Assembly: GCA_019321725.1 (NCBI GenBank)
Contig: CM033122.1
Coordinates: forward strand, 17,386,274-17,450,273
Direction: 5' to 3'
Source: Paulownia fortunei
Taxonomy: Eukaryota; Streptophyta; Magnoliopsida; Lamiales; Paulowniaceae
Length of the DNA stretch: 64,000 bases
Positions within the stretch are counted from its first letter, which is position 1; each line of letters begins with the position of its first letter. The notes beneath the pieces are model-generated. The model was not told the origin of the DNA. It saw only the letters and a program-made list of their open reading frames with translations, and ran no database searches. A program made the position numbers and the translations under genes. Below, piece by piece: positions 12,060-24,567 of the stretch.

Positions 12060-13840
12060 ACAGCTCCACTCCCAACTGTCTTAACAGATTCATCACTAGG
12101 GGCTCCTCCCACAGCTCCATCTCCAATTATCCCAACAGCTCTATATCCAACTGTTTTTGCCGCTTCAACATCTACTATGGCACCTTTTTCAATATCTGGC
12201 ACTTTCGGGTATAGCTATCTCCTTGTTGACATGGCTTGAGTCTCTTAAGGTGCACCACATATGAGAATAGTTTGGTCATAGATAGCCTCAGATCTCTCCA
12301 TCACTGCCATATCGAACTCCTCTGATGCCTTAAAGGCACTAATACCAGCAGCCCTCATCTTGGTTACAAAGTGCTCTTCAACAGGTCTTAAGGAATAGCT
12401 CACCAATCACTATATTGCAGTTAGATCTTGCAGCAAGGATCTCATGCTTTATGGTCATATCCTTCATCTTCTTCTCCAGATACGCGATCTTACTCGCACA
12501 CTTTGTTTAGGGAGGTGCAAAGTGTTCCGCCTTCTGGCTAAATCTGGCAGCTTGGTGACTCAATGTTGCATTAAAGTAATGGCCTGCCATGTATGCAACA
12601 AACTAATTAGAACAAGAAAAGTAAAGCAATTTTACTAAGTGAACATAAGGAAGCTTACCTAAACTAGATCTCTAGCCGCCAAGGTCTTTAAAGTGGTTGT
12701 TGGCATCTGATTGAAGCGTGACATCCTCTTCGCTAACTACATTCCTAGCCTTGAAAAGCCCAAAGTAGCATCTTCAGCATCCCAATACGACTGAGCACCT
12801 TCCAGCTCATTGACGCCCAAAGTAAATACACCACCCATAAAATTGCACTATGGAGGAGATATGTCTGCGCTTTCCTGAAGCCTCTTCCCCTTGCCTACTG
12901 CAAGTGAGGGAGCACTAGCCTAGCCACGAGTATTAGACTGGCCATCACCTCTTTTCTTTCCACTTCAGAAATATGATTTTTGCATATTCCTAGTGCGCCT
13001 AGATGATAGATACATATTATTATCTCCATCAGCCCTATCGAAAAGAGGGTAAGCACTCTGGTGGCTAGACGCAAGTGCATTCTTGTGCGCCAACACTACA
13101 ACAACATCTATCTTCTTTCCTAAAAGTAGGAAGAGAAAAATGAACACCAATATGATAACCATAACGAGTATACATAAAGTACAAATGTCAAGATACTATT
13201 TGAAATAAAACATCTAATATTAAAGGATTGGTCAAACAACCCAACAGAAACACTATGCTTCTTGAACCTCTTCTAGGCTCGATAAAAAGATACGTTGTCA
13301 GAAACTTATTCCACTCGAGAGACCCCAACTCTCATCTCTCATGTAAAAGAACTTATCTTTCCAAGTACCATGGGTAGAAGGACCACCCACCAAGAATCTA
13401 CACCCTACTCATGGAAAGAACAGAAAGAATGACATTTATGCCACTCTCTTGACATAAAAGAGGGACTAGAAACTACATAACATAATAGAAAGTCTTAATT
13501 CCCTCAAGCGATGCTTAAACCCACCAAAATATGCAAAGGAGTTGGGGAGTAAGTTGGCTAATGCAAAGGCCATAAGATTAAATTACTTACAGCAAAAAAT
13601 GGTTCTAAGGAATAGAAATCCATTCAAGAAATATGACAAGAAGATCGTAAAACAGCAATCAGGGGGATTCCCAACCCGTTGCTCAGGGAAAGGAAGAAAG
13701 AACTTAAACAAAGGCGAGTCTATCCTTTCCTCACATGATCTCAACTCATTAATAGTCTTAATGCTCCTCGTCACCTTAATATTCATCACCCTACATTTAG
13801 TGGAAGATAAACCTCGAGCAGGAGCACCACTCTAAGATTC
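12060..13840 (-). pseudogene. Antisense ORF remnant of a Tat/Retand element (putative gypsy-type transposon protein)
   Basis: The minus strand carries coding-like pieces from right to left. Near 13790-13590 it reads SPLFKFFLPFPEQRVGNP. Near 13160-12900 there is a basic stretch after a splice-acceptor-like pyrimidine tract. Near 12880-12690 it reads GGVFTLGVNELEGAQSYWDA. Near 12610-12300 it reads FNATLSHQAARFSQKAEHF, IAYLEKKMKDMTIKHEILA and AGISAFKASEEFDMAVMERS. These resemble the plant proteins annotated as putative gypsy-type transposon, which Tat-lineage elements encode in antisense. The later part looks helical or coiled-coil. Stops and one frameshift near 12390 break it. A donor-like GTAAGC near 12655 suggests an intron existed. 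Confidence 0.65.
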
Positions 13841-14533
13841 AAAAGCTATCCAAGAATGGGTGTGTCTAACTCACTATCATTTTAACTCCTAGATGAACTT
13901 AACCCCGTAGACTCACTCGCTTTAAGGTTAGAAATATCTAATGGACAATACTCCTACATGCTCGCCAAGGCTGCTCCTTGCTCGAACAAGATTGGAACAC
14001 CTTGACCGGCAACCAAGGCATCCCCAGTAGCTGAGGTGAACATGCCTCGTCCGGTAGTGAAGCTCCTATATTGGCCTTGGTAGGCTTGACTTAGCCGTAC
14101 AAATCTCAACCGACCGAGGTAGGAAAGACTCGATCAGAACCAACTAATGAGTCGCGGCCTTGCCTGTTAGGTGCACCAGGCGCGCCACCATCAAACACTA
14201 TCGCCCAAGCCCATATTGGTGGCTCTTCCCCACTCGCACTCTTTGTGTGCTGACTTTATGTTTAACATCTTATTCTATGGGATGGACCTACTCTCCCAAA
14301 TATGACTCACCTAAAGAATAAAAAAATTCAAGGAGTAAAGTTCTCAGAGGAGAAAAAATTACCTTGGTGACTCATGTCTTCAAATATAAAGATTCTAAAA
14401 GCAAGTTTGGAATCTCAAACTTCAATCCCTCATATATATGCTACTTCATCTAGAATTGCAATAAAATTGTAATTATTCAGTGATTAACTCCCAGCCAGCC
14501 CTCTTCACTCTCCTTAGGAGTTGGGGGGCTATA

Positions 14534-14870
14534 TGATGAGCATATTTTTAACTAAGCCCAAGTGTCATCGACTTCAGGCCAACGAGACATTCATGCCCAA
14601 GTGGCTCAAGTTACATAAGAGGTTCCAGTGGTCCTGTGACATCAAATACTAGCCTAATTAGGCACACAGACCCATGAGACCCAAATCATATCAAATGTCT
14701 ATGCAGCCAATGTCCCACTTAAATTGGTATAAATACTTTCTCCTTCTCATTTACAAGGTATGCAATTTATTTACTCATTCTAGTTTGTTCAGTTATTGTT
14801 TTTATCTAGAATCAATACTGACTTAAACATTTGAGAAATTTTTCCAAGACACTCATATGGACACTCTAAC
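14534..14870 (+). repeat. LTR (3' copy) of the Tat/Retand-type element, right boundary approximate
   Basis: It follows a G-rich polypurine tract and begins TGATGAGCATAT. A TATA-like 'ggtataaatacttt' lies at about 14730, consistent with a U3 region. No second LTR copy is in the window, so the right end is not fixed. Confidence 0.5.
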
Positions 14871-15982
14871 AGATCTGTTTGTATTGTATGTAGGGACTTT
14901 TGAAAAAGAAATTGCTCGCAAGAGATCCACTTTTAAAGAGGAGTTCACCCTGATATAAGGAATATTCATCGATCTTATGGAAAGAGTATTTACCCACATC
15001 AAACTCCGTTATAGTTTGTTAGCATATATTATCCACTTTGTAGAGATTGAAAAGAGTTTCACATACATATACATGTTTTGATTGAATTTGGAACGTTCAA
15101 ATGCTCTAAAAACTATTTTAGTCACTTATTCTACATGAACATGATACAATTAACGAAATGAGATGGAAATTAAAAAAATTAACAATGGCAATAATCAATT
15201 GAAAAATGCTCTTAGGTTGTCCCACGAGCAGTTAAGAATTCACCTCTCACAAATTATGTTATATCTTTTTCAACAATCATATCCTATCCTATCCCATATT
15301 TCATTAAAAATAAAAAATAAAAGACAGAGAGAGAGATGGATCGGGGAGGTATCATCATTTTCCTTGATTAGATAGTCAAGATTATATTTCTTGTTTGAAA
15401 TTGTATTGTAAGATTCCAGAAATAAAACATCAAATCCTAAGGTTAGATAAACTAATAATCATTTCCTGTTTTAATAAATCCTTACTTTTCTTACTTTTGC
15501 ATGGGTCTCAAAGGTTGGTTTGAAAATACCAAGACCATCAGGTCGGCAGGGGTGGGGAAAGACCACATTGCTTTTGATTCTTGCACCACTCTTTCTAAAT
15601 AATGTGAACATGTTCTCACACTAGCCAAAAGGATTGAACATTCATATTTTATTTAGTGAAACAATTAAGTTCATCATTAAGTTAAGATGTTTATAGATAC
15701 TTAATTAAATTTAATGAATAATCATTTAACAAAACAGATGTCAATTTAACGGAGGAACTAAATGTAAAATTAAATTAAACAATTATGCTACTTTTGATTA
15801 TTTGCGAATCAAAATCTCATAATTGTAAAGCATTGATCATCAATTTTTACCAGAATCAGAGGGCATTATTAAATGTTCTTCTTATATGAAAGTTCAAACA
15901 TATTAAAATTGAACATTCAATGTTTATTGTCTCTTATATGTTCTTTAAGACATGTTGAATTCGTCAAAGAGACAAAATGTTA
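14871..15982. other. Intergenic sequence, nothing recognised
   Basis: AT-rich sequence without a convincing ORF, RNA gene or repeat boundary. A short GA-rich patch occurs near 15325. Confidence 0.5.
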
Positions 15983-16388
15983 GGCTATGTTTGGTTAGCA
16001 TTCAAAATTTCTCCAATTCTTTCCCTCAAAAGTAATTATTATTGTTTTACGCATTTTCCCAGTATAATTTTTTTTTTCTTCCAAATAAAATAGAATCCAT
16101 TATAAAATATTATTATATTTTTAAAATTTATATTATTACAAATGTATATTTATTTTTTTAAATTTATATTATGACAATTGTATATCTTTTTTTTTTTACT
16201 TTTAAAAATACAACATATAGTATTAAGAAAACTTAATATGATATCACTACCCAATAAAACATTACAAGAAATGACATCTATATCAGAATTTATCTACCTT
16301 CAAGATACAAACAAAATATTATTTTCATTTCAAATCTTCCCCGATGTACCTTCTCCCAATCACTCCCAAATACTAACCAAATATTGCC
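15983..16388. mobile_element. Small TIR element (MITE-like)
   Basis: The left end 'ggctatgtttggttagcatt' is mirrored at the right end, where the reverse complement reads 'ggcaatatttggttagtatt'. The ends are about 400 bp apart and the interior is AT-rich and non-coding. A clear target-site duplication was not found, so the superfamily is open. Confidence 0.5.
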
Positions 16389-16666
16389 ATAGGACTTTGA
16401 ATCAAAATCATCTTCTCTGTTCTATAATGCTAAATAATGACTTCATCTAAATTACTCCTTGATGCTAATTAACGTGCAATTCTTGAATGAATTGATCATT
16501 GTCATTGAATTAAGAAAAAATGGATGGTAAAAACCATCGTCTCTCTTTTTCTATCACCATCAATAAACCGAATATATATACACTAACCTTGATGCATATA
16601 GAATAACCTTGATCCATCAAAGGAATTTTCCCTCGGTGCAGGTTTACCGACAAACCCCACCTAAAG

Positions 16667-16668
<2 letters not shown>

Positions 16669-16699
<31 letters not shown>
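16669..16699. repeat. (AT)n microsatellite
   Basis: An uninterrupted AT dinucleotide run of about 31 bases. Confidence 0.95.
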
Positions 16700-16702
<3 letters not shown>

Positions 16703-19037
16703 AATCATTTTATGTAAACTGGTGGGCCAAATCTCACGTTGTCAAAAGGCTCCATTAAAACGGATTTCAAGTGCTGCTAATCATATTAAGGTGGACAATG
16801 AAACAAAGATATCTCATGTATCTACCTTGAGAATATCAAAAAGTATGAGGTTTCACTTTCTTTCACCCAATTGATGGGAACCGTTTAACGCAACTGTAGA
16901 AATAACAACTACAACTCGACCCACCTTCAATTCAATCCCTACAAAATTAATTTTCTTGTGTACTATAAGAGCAGTTATCAAGTTTTAATTAACTGAGTAA
17001 TTGTCCTTGCGTCAAAATTACAGTCGAAATATTACTGTTAAGATTCCAAAATTTAAGAACCAATTATAGTTTTCATTTTTAGTGCATCTGCCAACGCTCG
17101 GATCCTACAATTGATGAAGATTTAAATTGCATCTTTGCTATCAGATATAATTTTAGCATAATGGCAAATGCAGTGATGCCTAAAATTTCTAGCATATGTA
17201 CCCACCAGATATATACCCTAATGAATACAAACAAGCAATGTAATATGTAATAAGTATATTATTGTATCCCTTGGACATTGATATTACAAGAAAGACAGAG
17301 TTATGCTGATTTATAAGTTACACCAGAATCTAGCTCTGCCCACCTTAACAATTATCAGTAATATGACATGTTGGTGGCATAACCATCATCCCAACATTGA
17401 AGCCACTGAATAGTTTGTATCAACTGCAGCGTTGACGACACCTTGCATACAACCTCTGCAGCAAACGTGCAAGTTAGAAACAGGATGAATAGGAGTAAAA
17501 CTGGAATTAGCATAAGCTTAAAGCCATGGCCACAAGCATCTCCCCAAACCATTACAATAGCACTTCACAAGGTATGCACAAGAAACATATTATTGATTTC
17601 ATCTTAAAATGGAGAGATTACACAAAATCATCAGTATTATGGGTATAATTCGGATACGAAGAGGCTCACTTCATGTGGATATTGTATGCATGTTTTTCTT
17701 TTCATTTTTAACTACAGATGTATACCAAAATAAGCACTGTCCTTCGTTCTCATTTACAGTTGGAATTCCAAGGGAAGCGCAATTGCATCTCTCCAAAAAG
17801 ATTGATCTTGTTAGGTAGGTCAGATTAAAATGAAGCACCATTGAATGAGCTATACATAGTGAACTGTTTTGATGTTTATCACTTCCAATTTAGAAACTAC
17901 ACGCTTGTTAAAAATTGGCACCTGAAACATGGGAAAATCTTTGGAATTACACCAAACCTTGTTCAAATATTATCATCATCCTTTTCATGGGCTTGAGACA
18001 TTTCTGTGTACTCGGTTTAGTAAAAAGAAAAGCTTTGTCGCTGAAATATTTCTTCTCAGCTTTGTCTGCTGAAAAACAACTCTAAAGATTCCTCAGAATT
18101 TGGAATCTAAAAGGAAAAGTTTTTCAGGATTTTGCAACTATCACCTAAGAATTTACAAATTCTTAATGTGACGTGGCATGATACAAACATTGTTAGGATA
18201 ATAACAAGTTTAGGTTTGAGCAGCAGAACTAAAAGACTCTGCCAGCATCCTGTTTATTGAATTCCAGCCAACCATAAAAAGAGAGCTTACACAGTCATTA
18301 GGAACTAGGGTGATGCTGGTAAAATCTTTCAACTATCTGTCAGCTGCACAGAACAAAAGGTATTTTTTTGCAGAAAATTCAGCATAACATGTGTTTCTTA
18401 TGGTTCCTACCCTGTTGAAAGAGAGTTTGTGCACAAAGTTTCATCATATATTTGTTTTCGAATTACACCTAGATTTAAAAGTTGGGGCATTTGATGGAAT
18501 AGGAAGTCATGAGCAGTGGGGACTCTGTTAATGGCACTTAAGCACTAGCCATAAAAGAAATCAGGGGCTTAAATTTCGACATTGGCAGGAATGTCCTGCT
18601 ACAAAAACTCTGGTCATCAATCAAGATTTATAGTAAATCCTAAATGTTTGCAAGCAGGGAAGTGAATACATATAAGTACTACAACTTGCTGAATGTGTCA
18701 TAGAGACTTCATTCAGATTATTGTGCTTTCTCACCTTCGAATCCCTTCATTACCAACAGGCAGATGGCAATTTCTATATTACCACATCAACAAACTAGTT
18801 AATGGTGCACAGAACAAGCAGTAAGTATAAGATGATATGTTGCCAATGAACCATCCATGTTTCTAGTTGTCATATTTCCTTTAAAATTAAACAGGAAAGA
18901 AACTTTATTGCAATCACTGCACAAAAAGGAAAGGCATAACAACATAAACTACTATCAAGCAAAATAGCATAAGAGCATTGAAAACAAACCTATAAACATA
19001 GGACGCGGAGCCAATGCTATCCACTTTCTGCAATAGC
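16700..19037. other. Low-copy sequence downstream of the glutaredoxin-like gene
   Basis: No transposon signature is visible. On the minus strand near 17460 there is a good acceptor-like site (pyrimidine tract followed by TTTGCTGCAG), with an open stretch of about 100 bases after it, then AT-rich sequence with AATAAT-like words. This could be a terminal exon or 3' UTR of a minus-strand gene, but the product is not recognised. Confidence 0.35.
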
Positions 19038-20095
19038 TCAAGAACAAATGGGACAAAGCACCAATCCATTCTCATTACATTCACTACATCTCACCACCAC
19101 AGTCTTCTTCCCTTGCTTCATTCCCACATCCAAATCTTCCTTCACTACCATCACCATCTTACAACTCCCATGACACGTAAAACACGGTAAGAACCCGACA
19201 CCCCCACACCCCTCACACACATATCCTCCTCTCAATTTAGGCAACCCCTCAAGCAATTTCCCTACAAACCCCTCCTCCACTATCTTCATCACCTCCTCAA
19301 TCCCACCTATATACCTCCCTTTCACAAACAGTCTCGGGGGTATCAATTCATTGCTCCCTTTCCCCTTCATCAATTCCCTTAACTCGTCCCTAAACCCTCT
19401 ATCCATCGAAATGTCCCTCTCGCAAACCAAAATCCCGAGTCCCTGAATCGCGGATCTAACAGCATTGCAATCCTCAAAAGTCTTCCTCACTCCCCTCAGG
19501 GTAGTAGTATACATTACCACTTTATTCTCCCCATTTGGCGGGCAGATCATTTCAAACCCCTCAAGAAAACTATTTAAGTCCTTAGAAAAGGTTGATTGCC
19601 TCAAAACATTACCAACATTTGGGCTGACATTTTCATCATTACCTTGCCACACAGCAGATTGAATTGATGCCGGAGAGTTTGAGAGTTTCGAGGGAACAAA
19701 GGAAGAAGGGGAGAAACGGAAGCTGGGAATGTGGTCGGAATCGAGTCCCGACATGAGGTCCCATGAGTTGATAGTTTCAAGAGTCTGGTATCTGAGGGAT
19801 CGGGGTTCGGAAAGTGGGCTAGGAAAGAGGGAGCCAAGAGTGAACCGCGGCGGAGGTGGCTGCGGGGTTGGAGCCGGTGTGGGATAGACTGTGGTGGTGG
19901 TGGTGTGGTGGTGGTGGTGGTGGGAGAATCTTGCTGGGCAGACGGCGGCGGCAGGGGGGGCGGAGGCGGGTCCAGGGTCAACAAGCCGTAAGTGGTGGAG
20001 GTGAGGGACACAATGTGGTGGCTGAAAGCGGCTGAGCCACCGATTTGGGAGAATTCTTCATCTTGGTTAAGCAGAGTGGATGAAACACAGCCCAT
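19038..20095 (-). CDS. Glutaredoxin-like protein with C-terminal CxxC zinc-ribbon-like repeats, broken by one frameshift
   Basis: Single-exon gene of the plant family typified by Arabidopsis At5g39865/At3g57070. The start is taken at MGCVSS, a likely N-myristoylation signal, rather than the ATG 12 codons upstream. The N-terminus keeps HHIVSLTSTTYGLLTLD, then a proline-rich stretch. After an ACC repeat the frame changes and continues TVYPTPAP, RFTLGSLFPSPLSEPRS, ETINSWDLMSGLD. The glutaredoxin fold begins KVVMYTTTLRGVRKTFEDC and includes PPRLFVKGRYIGG. The classic CPYC site is absent, as usual in this family. The C-terminus carries CEGCGG, CFTCHGSC and CSECNENGLVLCPICS. The span of 1058 nt is one base short of a full frame. 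The tract at 19891-19922 has a single 'ggtgtgg' interruption, so one lost base there, or a sequencing error, explains the shift. Expected length is about 352 residues. The role is probably redox- or metal-linked, not shown here. Confidence 0.85.
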
Positions 20096-20300
20096 TAGTA
20101 TGTGTACTGTGTGTGAATGTGAAAGAGACAAAGGGTGACTGGTATTTTAGATATGGACTTAGATTCAGAGGACTTTTGGAAAAGGGAAGGAATAATTTAA
20201 TGGGAGTTTGTTCATTCAATTTTCAAATCTGAGGAAGTAAATGCACTGTCGCCATGGCGGTTTTGGCGCTCAAAAAAGTGTGCTTTATTTTGAACACAAG
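20096..20300 (-). promoter_or_regulatory. Upstream region and probable 5' UTR of the glutaredoxin-like gene
   Basis: On the minus strand the sequence just upstream of the start is rich in CA and TC words, typical of a plant 5' UTR. No strong TATA box is seen before the assembly gap. Confidence 0.35.
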
Positions 20301-20400
20301 NNNNNNNNNNNNNNNNNNNNNNNNNNNNNNNNNNNNNNNNNNNNNNNNNNNNNNNNNNNNNNNNNNNNNNNNNNNNNNNNNNNNNNNNNNNNNNNNNNNN
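20301..20400. other. Assembly gap of 100 N
   Basis: Exactly 100 N, the usual placeholder for a gap of unknown size. Open frames crossing it are not meaningful. Confidence 0.99.
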
Positions 20401-20941
20401 AATCTATTGGATCAATACAAGAACAACATCAATTAAAGAGGGAATCTTTAATTGATTTAAGTCCAATTATTGTATTATGTAAAATCAATTACAAATACTG
20501 GATTATTTTTTATCTAGGTATGACCTCGTACATGTAGGACATTCTTATCCGAAGCACGTTAAAATTGATATGTTAATTTTACTTTCTATTGCGTGTTATA
20601 AGTTGTGTTACAACATAACATTGAAATATAAGAATTTGGTTAATGGGTTAAAAAGTTTAACATTAATGGCAAAATATTCTAACATAGAGAAAAACATAAA
20701 ATGTTCCTACAAAGAATGGAAAGTGGACCTTCTAGAAATACAAGTACTTGTAGAATTGCTCAGTTATTTTGCTGATGAAATTTGTTGAAGGGCCCTCATA
20801 TTCACGCAAAATATATGTTTACAATCATGTAACTACTTTTACATCCATAGTGTGACACTATGAGAATCTATCTATATTCATCAAGGAATCTACACCTTCA
20901 GATCTAATGGTTTAAAATTCTATAAGATTGGCTCTCTATTA
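20401..20941 (+). mobile_element. Helitron Rep N-terminal fragment, copy 1
   Basis: Repeated at 22335-22845 and 28676-29600. Its conceptual translation in the more complete copy 3 matches the Helitron helicase-like N-terminal region: 'FRQNICAYNHVTSFTSI' corresponds to the usual FRxNIRxYNxxFxFTS, and IGSLLPP is diagnostic. Copy 1 ends abruptly at 'ctctatta', where copia sequence begins. Many stops. Confidence 0.65.
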
Positions 20942-22334
20942 AATCAGTAAGAGAGTTTTTGGAAGCATAGCCCATGTACATGTGCGAGATGAGCAAAGAA
21001 ACAAGTTAGATGATAAAAGCGAGAAGTTCATCTTCATTGGTTACGACAATAACTCCAAAAGCTACAAGCTATATAATCTTGGCATTTTCAATTTAACAAA
21101 GCAATGACAAAGGAGTTTGAAACGGCTTAACATTGGTTTGATGATGCACTACCTCGGCATCGAAGTCAAGCTAAAAAAAATGGGATTTCTATCTCACAAG
21201 AAGGCTATGCAAAAGAGATTCTCAACAACTTCAAGATGGATGATTGCAATCCAATAAGTACACTGGTGGAGTGCAGAGTAAAATTAGTCAAGGATGATAA
21301 AGCAGATAAAGTGGATGTTTGAGGTATTTAACATGTGCAAGGCCTAATATTCTCTATGCAACTCGACTCATGAGTCACTACATGGAATTCTTCATTACCT
21401 AAAAGGTACAATCAACTTTAGCTTGTTCTATTTAGTTTTTAATCATTATAAACTTATTGGATATAGTAATAGAGATTGGGCTGGAGATACTGATGATCGT
21501 AAAAGCACAATTAGCTTCGCATTTTTCATGGTTAATACTGCATTTACTTGGTTGACAAAGAAGCAACCAATTGTCACTCTTTCAACATATGAAGTTGAGT
21601 ATGTGGCTGCTACATCATGTGTGACTCATACAATTTGACTAATAAATTTGTTTAAAGAATTAAACTTGTCATAAGAAAAGCCAACAGATATTCATGCCGA
21701 CAACAAATCAATTATAACTTTTGCTAAAAATCCAATTTTTCATAATTGAATCAAGAATATTGATATTCGATACCACTATATTAGGGAATGCATTGCGAGA
21801 AAAGAAATTCAAGTAAAATATATAAACCTCAAGACCAAGTTGCTGACATCTTTATCAAGCCACTAAAGTATGAAGATTTTGCGAGATTGAAAAACTTACT
21901 TGGCATCATAAAACAAGTTTAAAGAGAAGTGTTGAAAATAAACTTGTTTTAAGCTCAAATTTTAATCGAGCTCATATAAGGCCAAGTTTTATAAGTTTCT
22001 AATTTTAGATAAGATAGGTAAGGTTGGTGAGATTATTAAAAATTATGTGATAATTTAGTTGACAAATGTATGGTTGGTATTTTAAGTTGTTTGTTTATTT
22101 AGTGGTAGACATTTGCTAAAAACTAGTATAAATAGAGTTTACATTTGGAGTGTTAAATCATCAAACAAAAAAGAGAGAAACAAGAGTGATTAGAAGTAAA
22201 GCTTCTAAATAGAGTTTAGAGAAATATTTGTAAAGTTTGTTAAGAGTGAAGTTGTATTGAAATTAAATAGTTTGAGTATTCTCTCTTGTAATAATATTTA
22301 AGTGATTAATATTTTGAATGATAAATTTCCAACA
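20942..22334 (+). mobile_element. Truncated Ty1/copia element with intact 3' LTR
   Basis: The left part encodes the integrase end (VHVRDEQRNKLDDKSEKF, IFIGYDNNSKSYKLYN). It then jumps to the end of RT (NGISISQEGYAKEIL) with the RT core deleted. RNase H follows (GYSNRDWAGDTDDRKST, IVTLSTYEVEYVAATSC). The terminal part reads IHADNKSI, HYIRECIARKEIQVKY and ADIFIKPLK, copia-like. A purine tract 'aaagagaag' precedes the LTR. Confidence 0.85.
21930..22334 (+). repeat. 3' LTR of the truncated copia element
   Basis: The 405-bp LTR starts TGTTGAAAATAAAC and ends CCAACA. A TATA-like 'tataaatagag' lies at about 22126. It abuts Helitron copy 2 directly. Confidence 0.75.
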
Positions 22335-22845
22335 AGAACAACATCAATCAAAGAGGAAGTTTTTAATTGATTTGAGTCCAATTGTTACAAATAATGGATT
22401 ATTTTTTCTATGTGTGTAGCCTAGTGCATGTAGGATATTTTTATCTAAATCACGTTAATATTATTGTCAATTTTACTTTCTATTTCTTATAACTTGTGTT
22501 ACAATATAACATTGAAATATAAGAATTCGTTTAAATGGTTAAAAAAATTCACAATCATGCCAACATATTCTAACACATAGACAAACATAAAATGTTACTG
22601 CAATTAAGGACCTTCCAGAAATACAAGTACTAGTAGAATTGCTCAGTCATTTTACTGATGAAATTTGTAGAAGGGTTAATATATTCAGACAAAATATATG
22701 TGCTTGCAATAATTTAACTTCTTTTACATCTATAGTGCGACACTGTGAGAATCCATCTATATTCATTCAACGAATCCACACCTTCATATCCAATGGCTTA
22801 AGATTCCATAAGATTAGCTCTCTATTACCTCCATGAATTCGACCA
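22335..22845 (+). mobile_element. Helitron Rep N-terminal fragment, copy 2
   Basis: Colinear with copies 1 and 3 but lacking the first 20-odd bases, because it begins at the copia LTR end. It retains the frame FTDEICRRVNIFRQNICA and a terminal SSLLPP. Confidence 0.65.
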
Positions 22846-24567
22846 AGGTAATTTATAATGAATAAATTTGAATCAATTGGCATCGATGAATTTTAAATTT
22901 GATAATGAGATTTGTGTCTTGATTCTGCTAGCCTCATTACCTAATAGTTGGGAACCTGTGAGAGCGATTGTTACAAATTTAATTGAGAATTCTATCATGG
23001 TTGAAGAAGTTCACATGAAGGATTTCCAATAAGCCTCAACGTCAAATTCAACTTTTAACATTGAGAATAGAGGGAGAAATTCTGGAACGAATTCCAACAA
23101 AGGTAACATAAATAGAGGCAAATTGAAGAATGGGAGGAGTAAGTCTAGAAATAGAAGGAACTTGAAATGCTACAATTATGGCAAGACTGGCCACATGAAA
23201 AACAACTGTAAAGATCCAAAGAGGAAAGGTGACAAGAACAACGATGCAACCAACACAGTCATTGATAAGGTACATAATGCTTTATTGTTATTTATTGATA
23301 ACTCTTATGATTCTTAGGTGATAGATTCAAGAGCATTCTTTCATACTAGAACTCATCACGATATTTTGGAGAATTGTGTCGTTGAAAATCTTGGAAAGGT
23401 TTATCTTGTTTATGGAAAACCTTTGAACATTAGTGGTGATTTCAATTTGAAAATAGCTAATAGGTTTATATAGAAGATTCAAAAAGTGAGACATGTACTA
23501 GGTTTGATTTGATATATAGAAGATTCAAAAAGGGCATAATATATCATTTAATTATGGAGGTTGGAAGGTCACAAAGGGAGCCACTTTAGCCATACTTGTT
23601 GCTTGATGAAGTAAGACAGGAACCCTATACAGTAGTTCCACTTGTAGGTATACCATAGTTGTTGTTGATTCTTCTGTTAACTTTTAGCTACGGCATTATA
23701 GTTTGGCCACATGAGTGAAAAGGGAATAAAGGTGTTTCACTTAGGGAAAAAACTACCAGGTTTGAGAACAGTTGATCATAGCCTGTAGGAAATAGAAAAT
23801 GGTTAGTTTCTCAAAAGTAGGTAGAGAACCAAAAAACCAAAAACGTGGAGTTAGTTCATACGGATGTATAGGGCCTTTGCTCTCACCTCTCTAGGAGGCT
23901 CGAATTACTATACGACATTCATTGATGACTCAAGCAGGTATAGGTTTACTTTTTAAAGAACAAATATCATGTCTTTGATATTTTCAAGAAGTGGAAAACT
24001 ATGGTTGAAAATGAGATAGATTTGAAATCGAAGTGCTTGCAGTCTCATAATGGAGAGAGTATGTAGATGATGATTTCAAGTGGTACTATACTGAGAATAG
24101 AATCAATATATTGAAGTCTATCCCTAGGATGCCATAATAGAATAGTGTAGCTAAGAGGATGAATGGAACTCTGAATAAGCATGCTAGAAATATAAGGTTG
24201 CATGCGAGATTGTCAAAGATGTTCTGAGTAGAGGCAATCAACACTGCAACTCATTTGATCAATAGATGCCCCTCTACACCACCAAACTTCAAGCTACTGG
24301 AAGAAATTTGGAGCAGTAAAAAGATAGACCTTTCTTATTTTAATGTGTTTGGTTATGTTTCTTATGCATATATTGATTCCATTACTAGAAGTAAACTTTA
24401 TGCTAAATCTAAGAAATGTTTTTTCATTAGCTATGGTGGAATTGAGTTTGGTTATTATTTCTGGGATAACCAAAATAAAAAAATTATCGGGAGCAAGGAT
24501 GAGATCTTCAATAAAGATTTCTACAACTTGAAGGTTGCAAATCCAAGTATAGGTTCTGTTAAATAAT
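22846..24567 (+). mobile_element. Truncated Ty1/copia element (gag to integrase), same family as the 48-52.7 kb element
   Basis: Gag text includes LILLASLPNSWEPVRAIV and a knuckle reading CYNYGKTGHMKNNC, in which the second Cys is Tyr. The protease segment reads VIDSRAFFHTRTHHDIL. The integrase shows HMSEKGIKVFHLGKK, YTTFIDDSSRYRF and, at 24255-24566, INRCPSTPPNFKLLEEIW and SKKCFFISYGGIEFGYYFW. Neither LTR is attached. It runs straight out of Helitron copy 2 and stops before RT. Confidence 0.8.

Larger units (their letters stand above)
10987..14870 (+). mobile_element. 3' part of a Tat/Retand-type Ty3/gypsy element
   Basis: The segment holds, in order, a 44-bp tandem array, an ORF remnant on the opposite strand, a polypurine-like tract (ggagttggggggc at 14519-14531) and an LTR starting TGATGAGCATAT. 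A tandem-repeat-bearing 3' UTR followed by an antisense ORF is the known layout of Tat-lineage elements. The pol genes are not in the window. They would lie left of the Athila insertion that interrupts this element at 10986/10987. Confidence 0.65.

Noticed and set aside
20241..20537. Open frames spanning the N run
   Set aside because: They exist only because unknown bases were read through. The real flanks belong to the gene upstream region and a Helitron fragment.
20401..22845. Flanking repeats as the two LTRs of the copia element
   Set aside because: The repeats translate to Helitron Rep text, recur alone at 28676, and the copia element has its own LTR (21930-22334).
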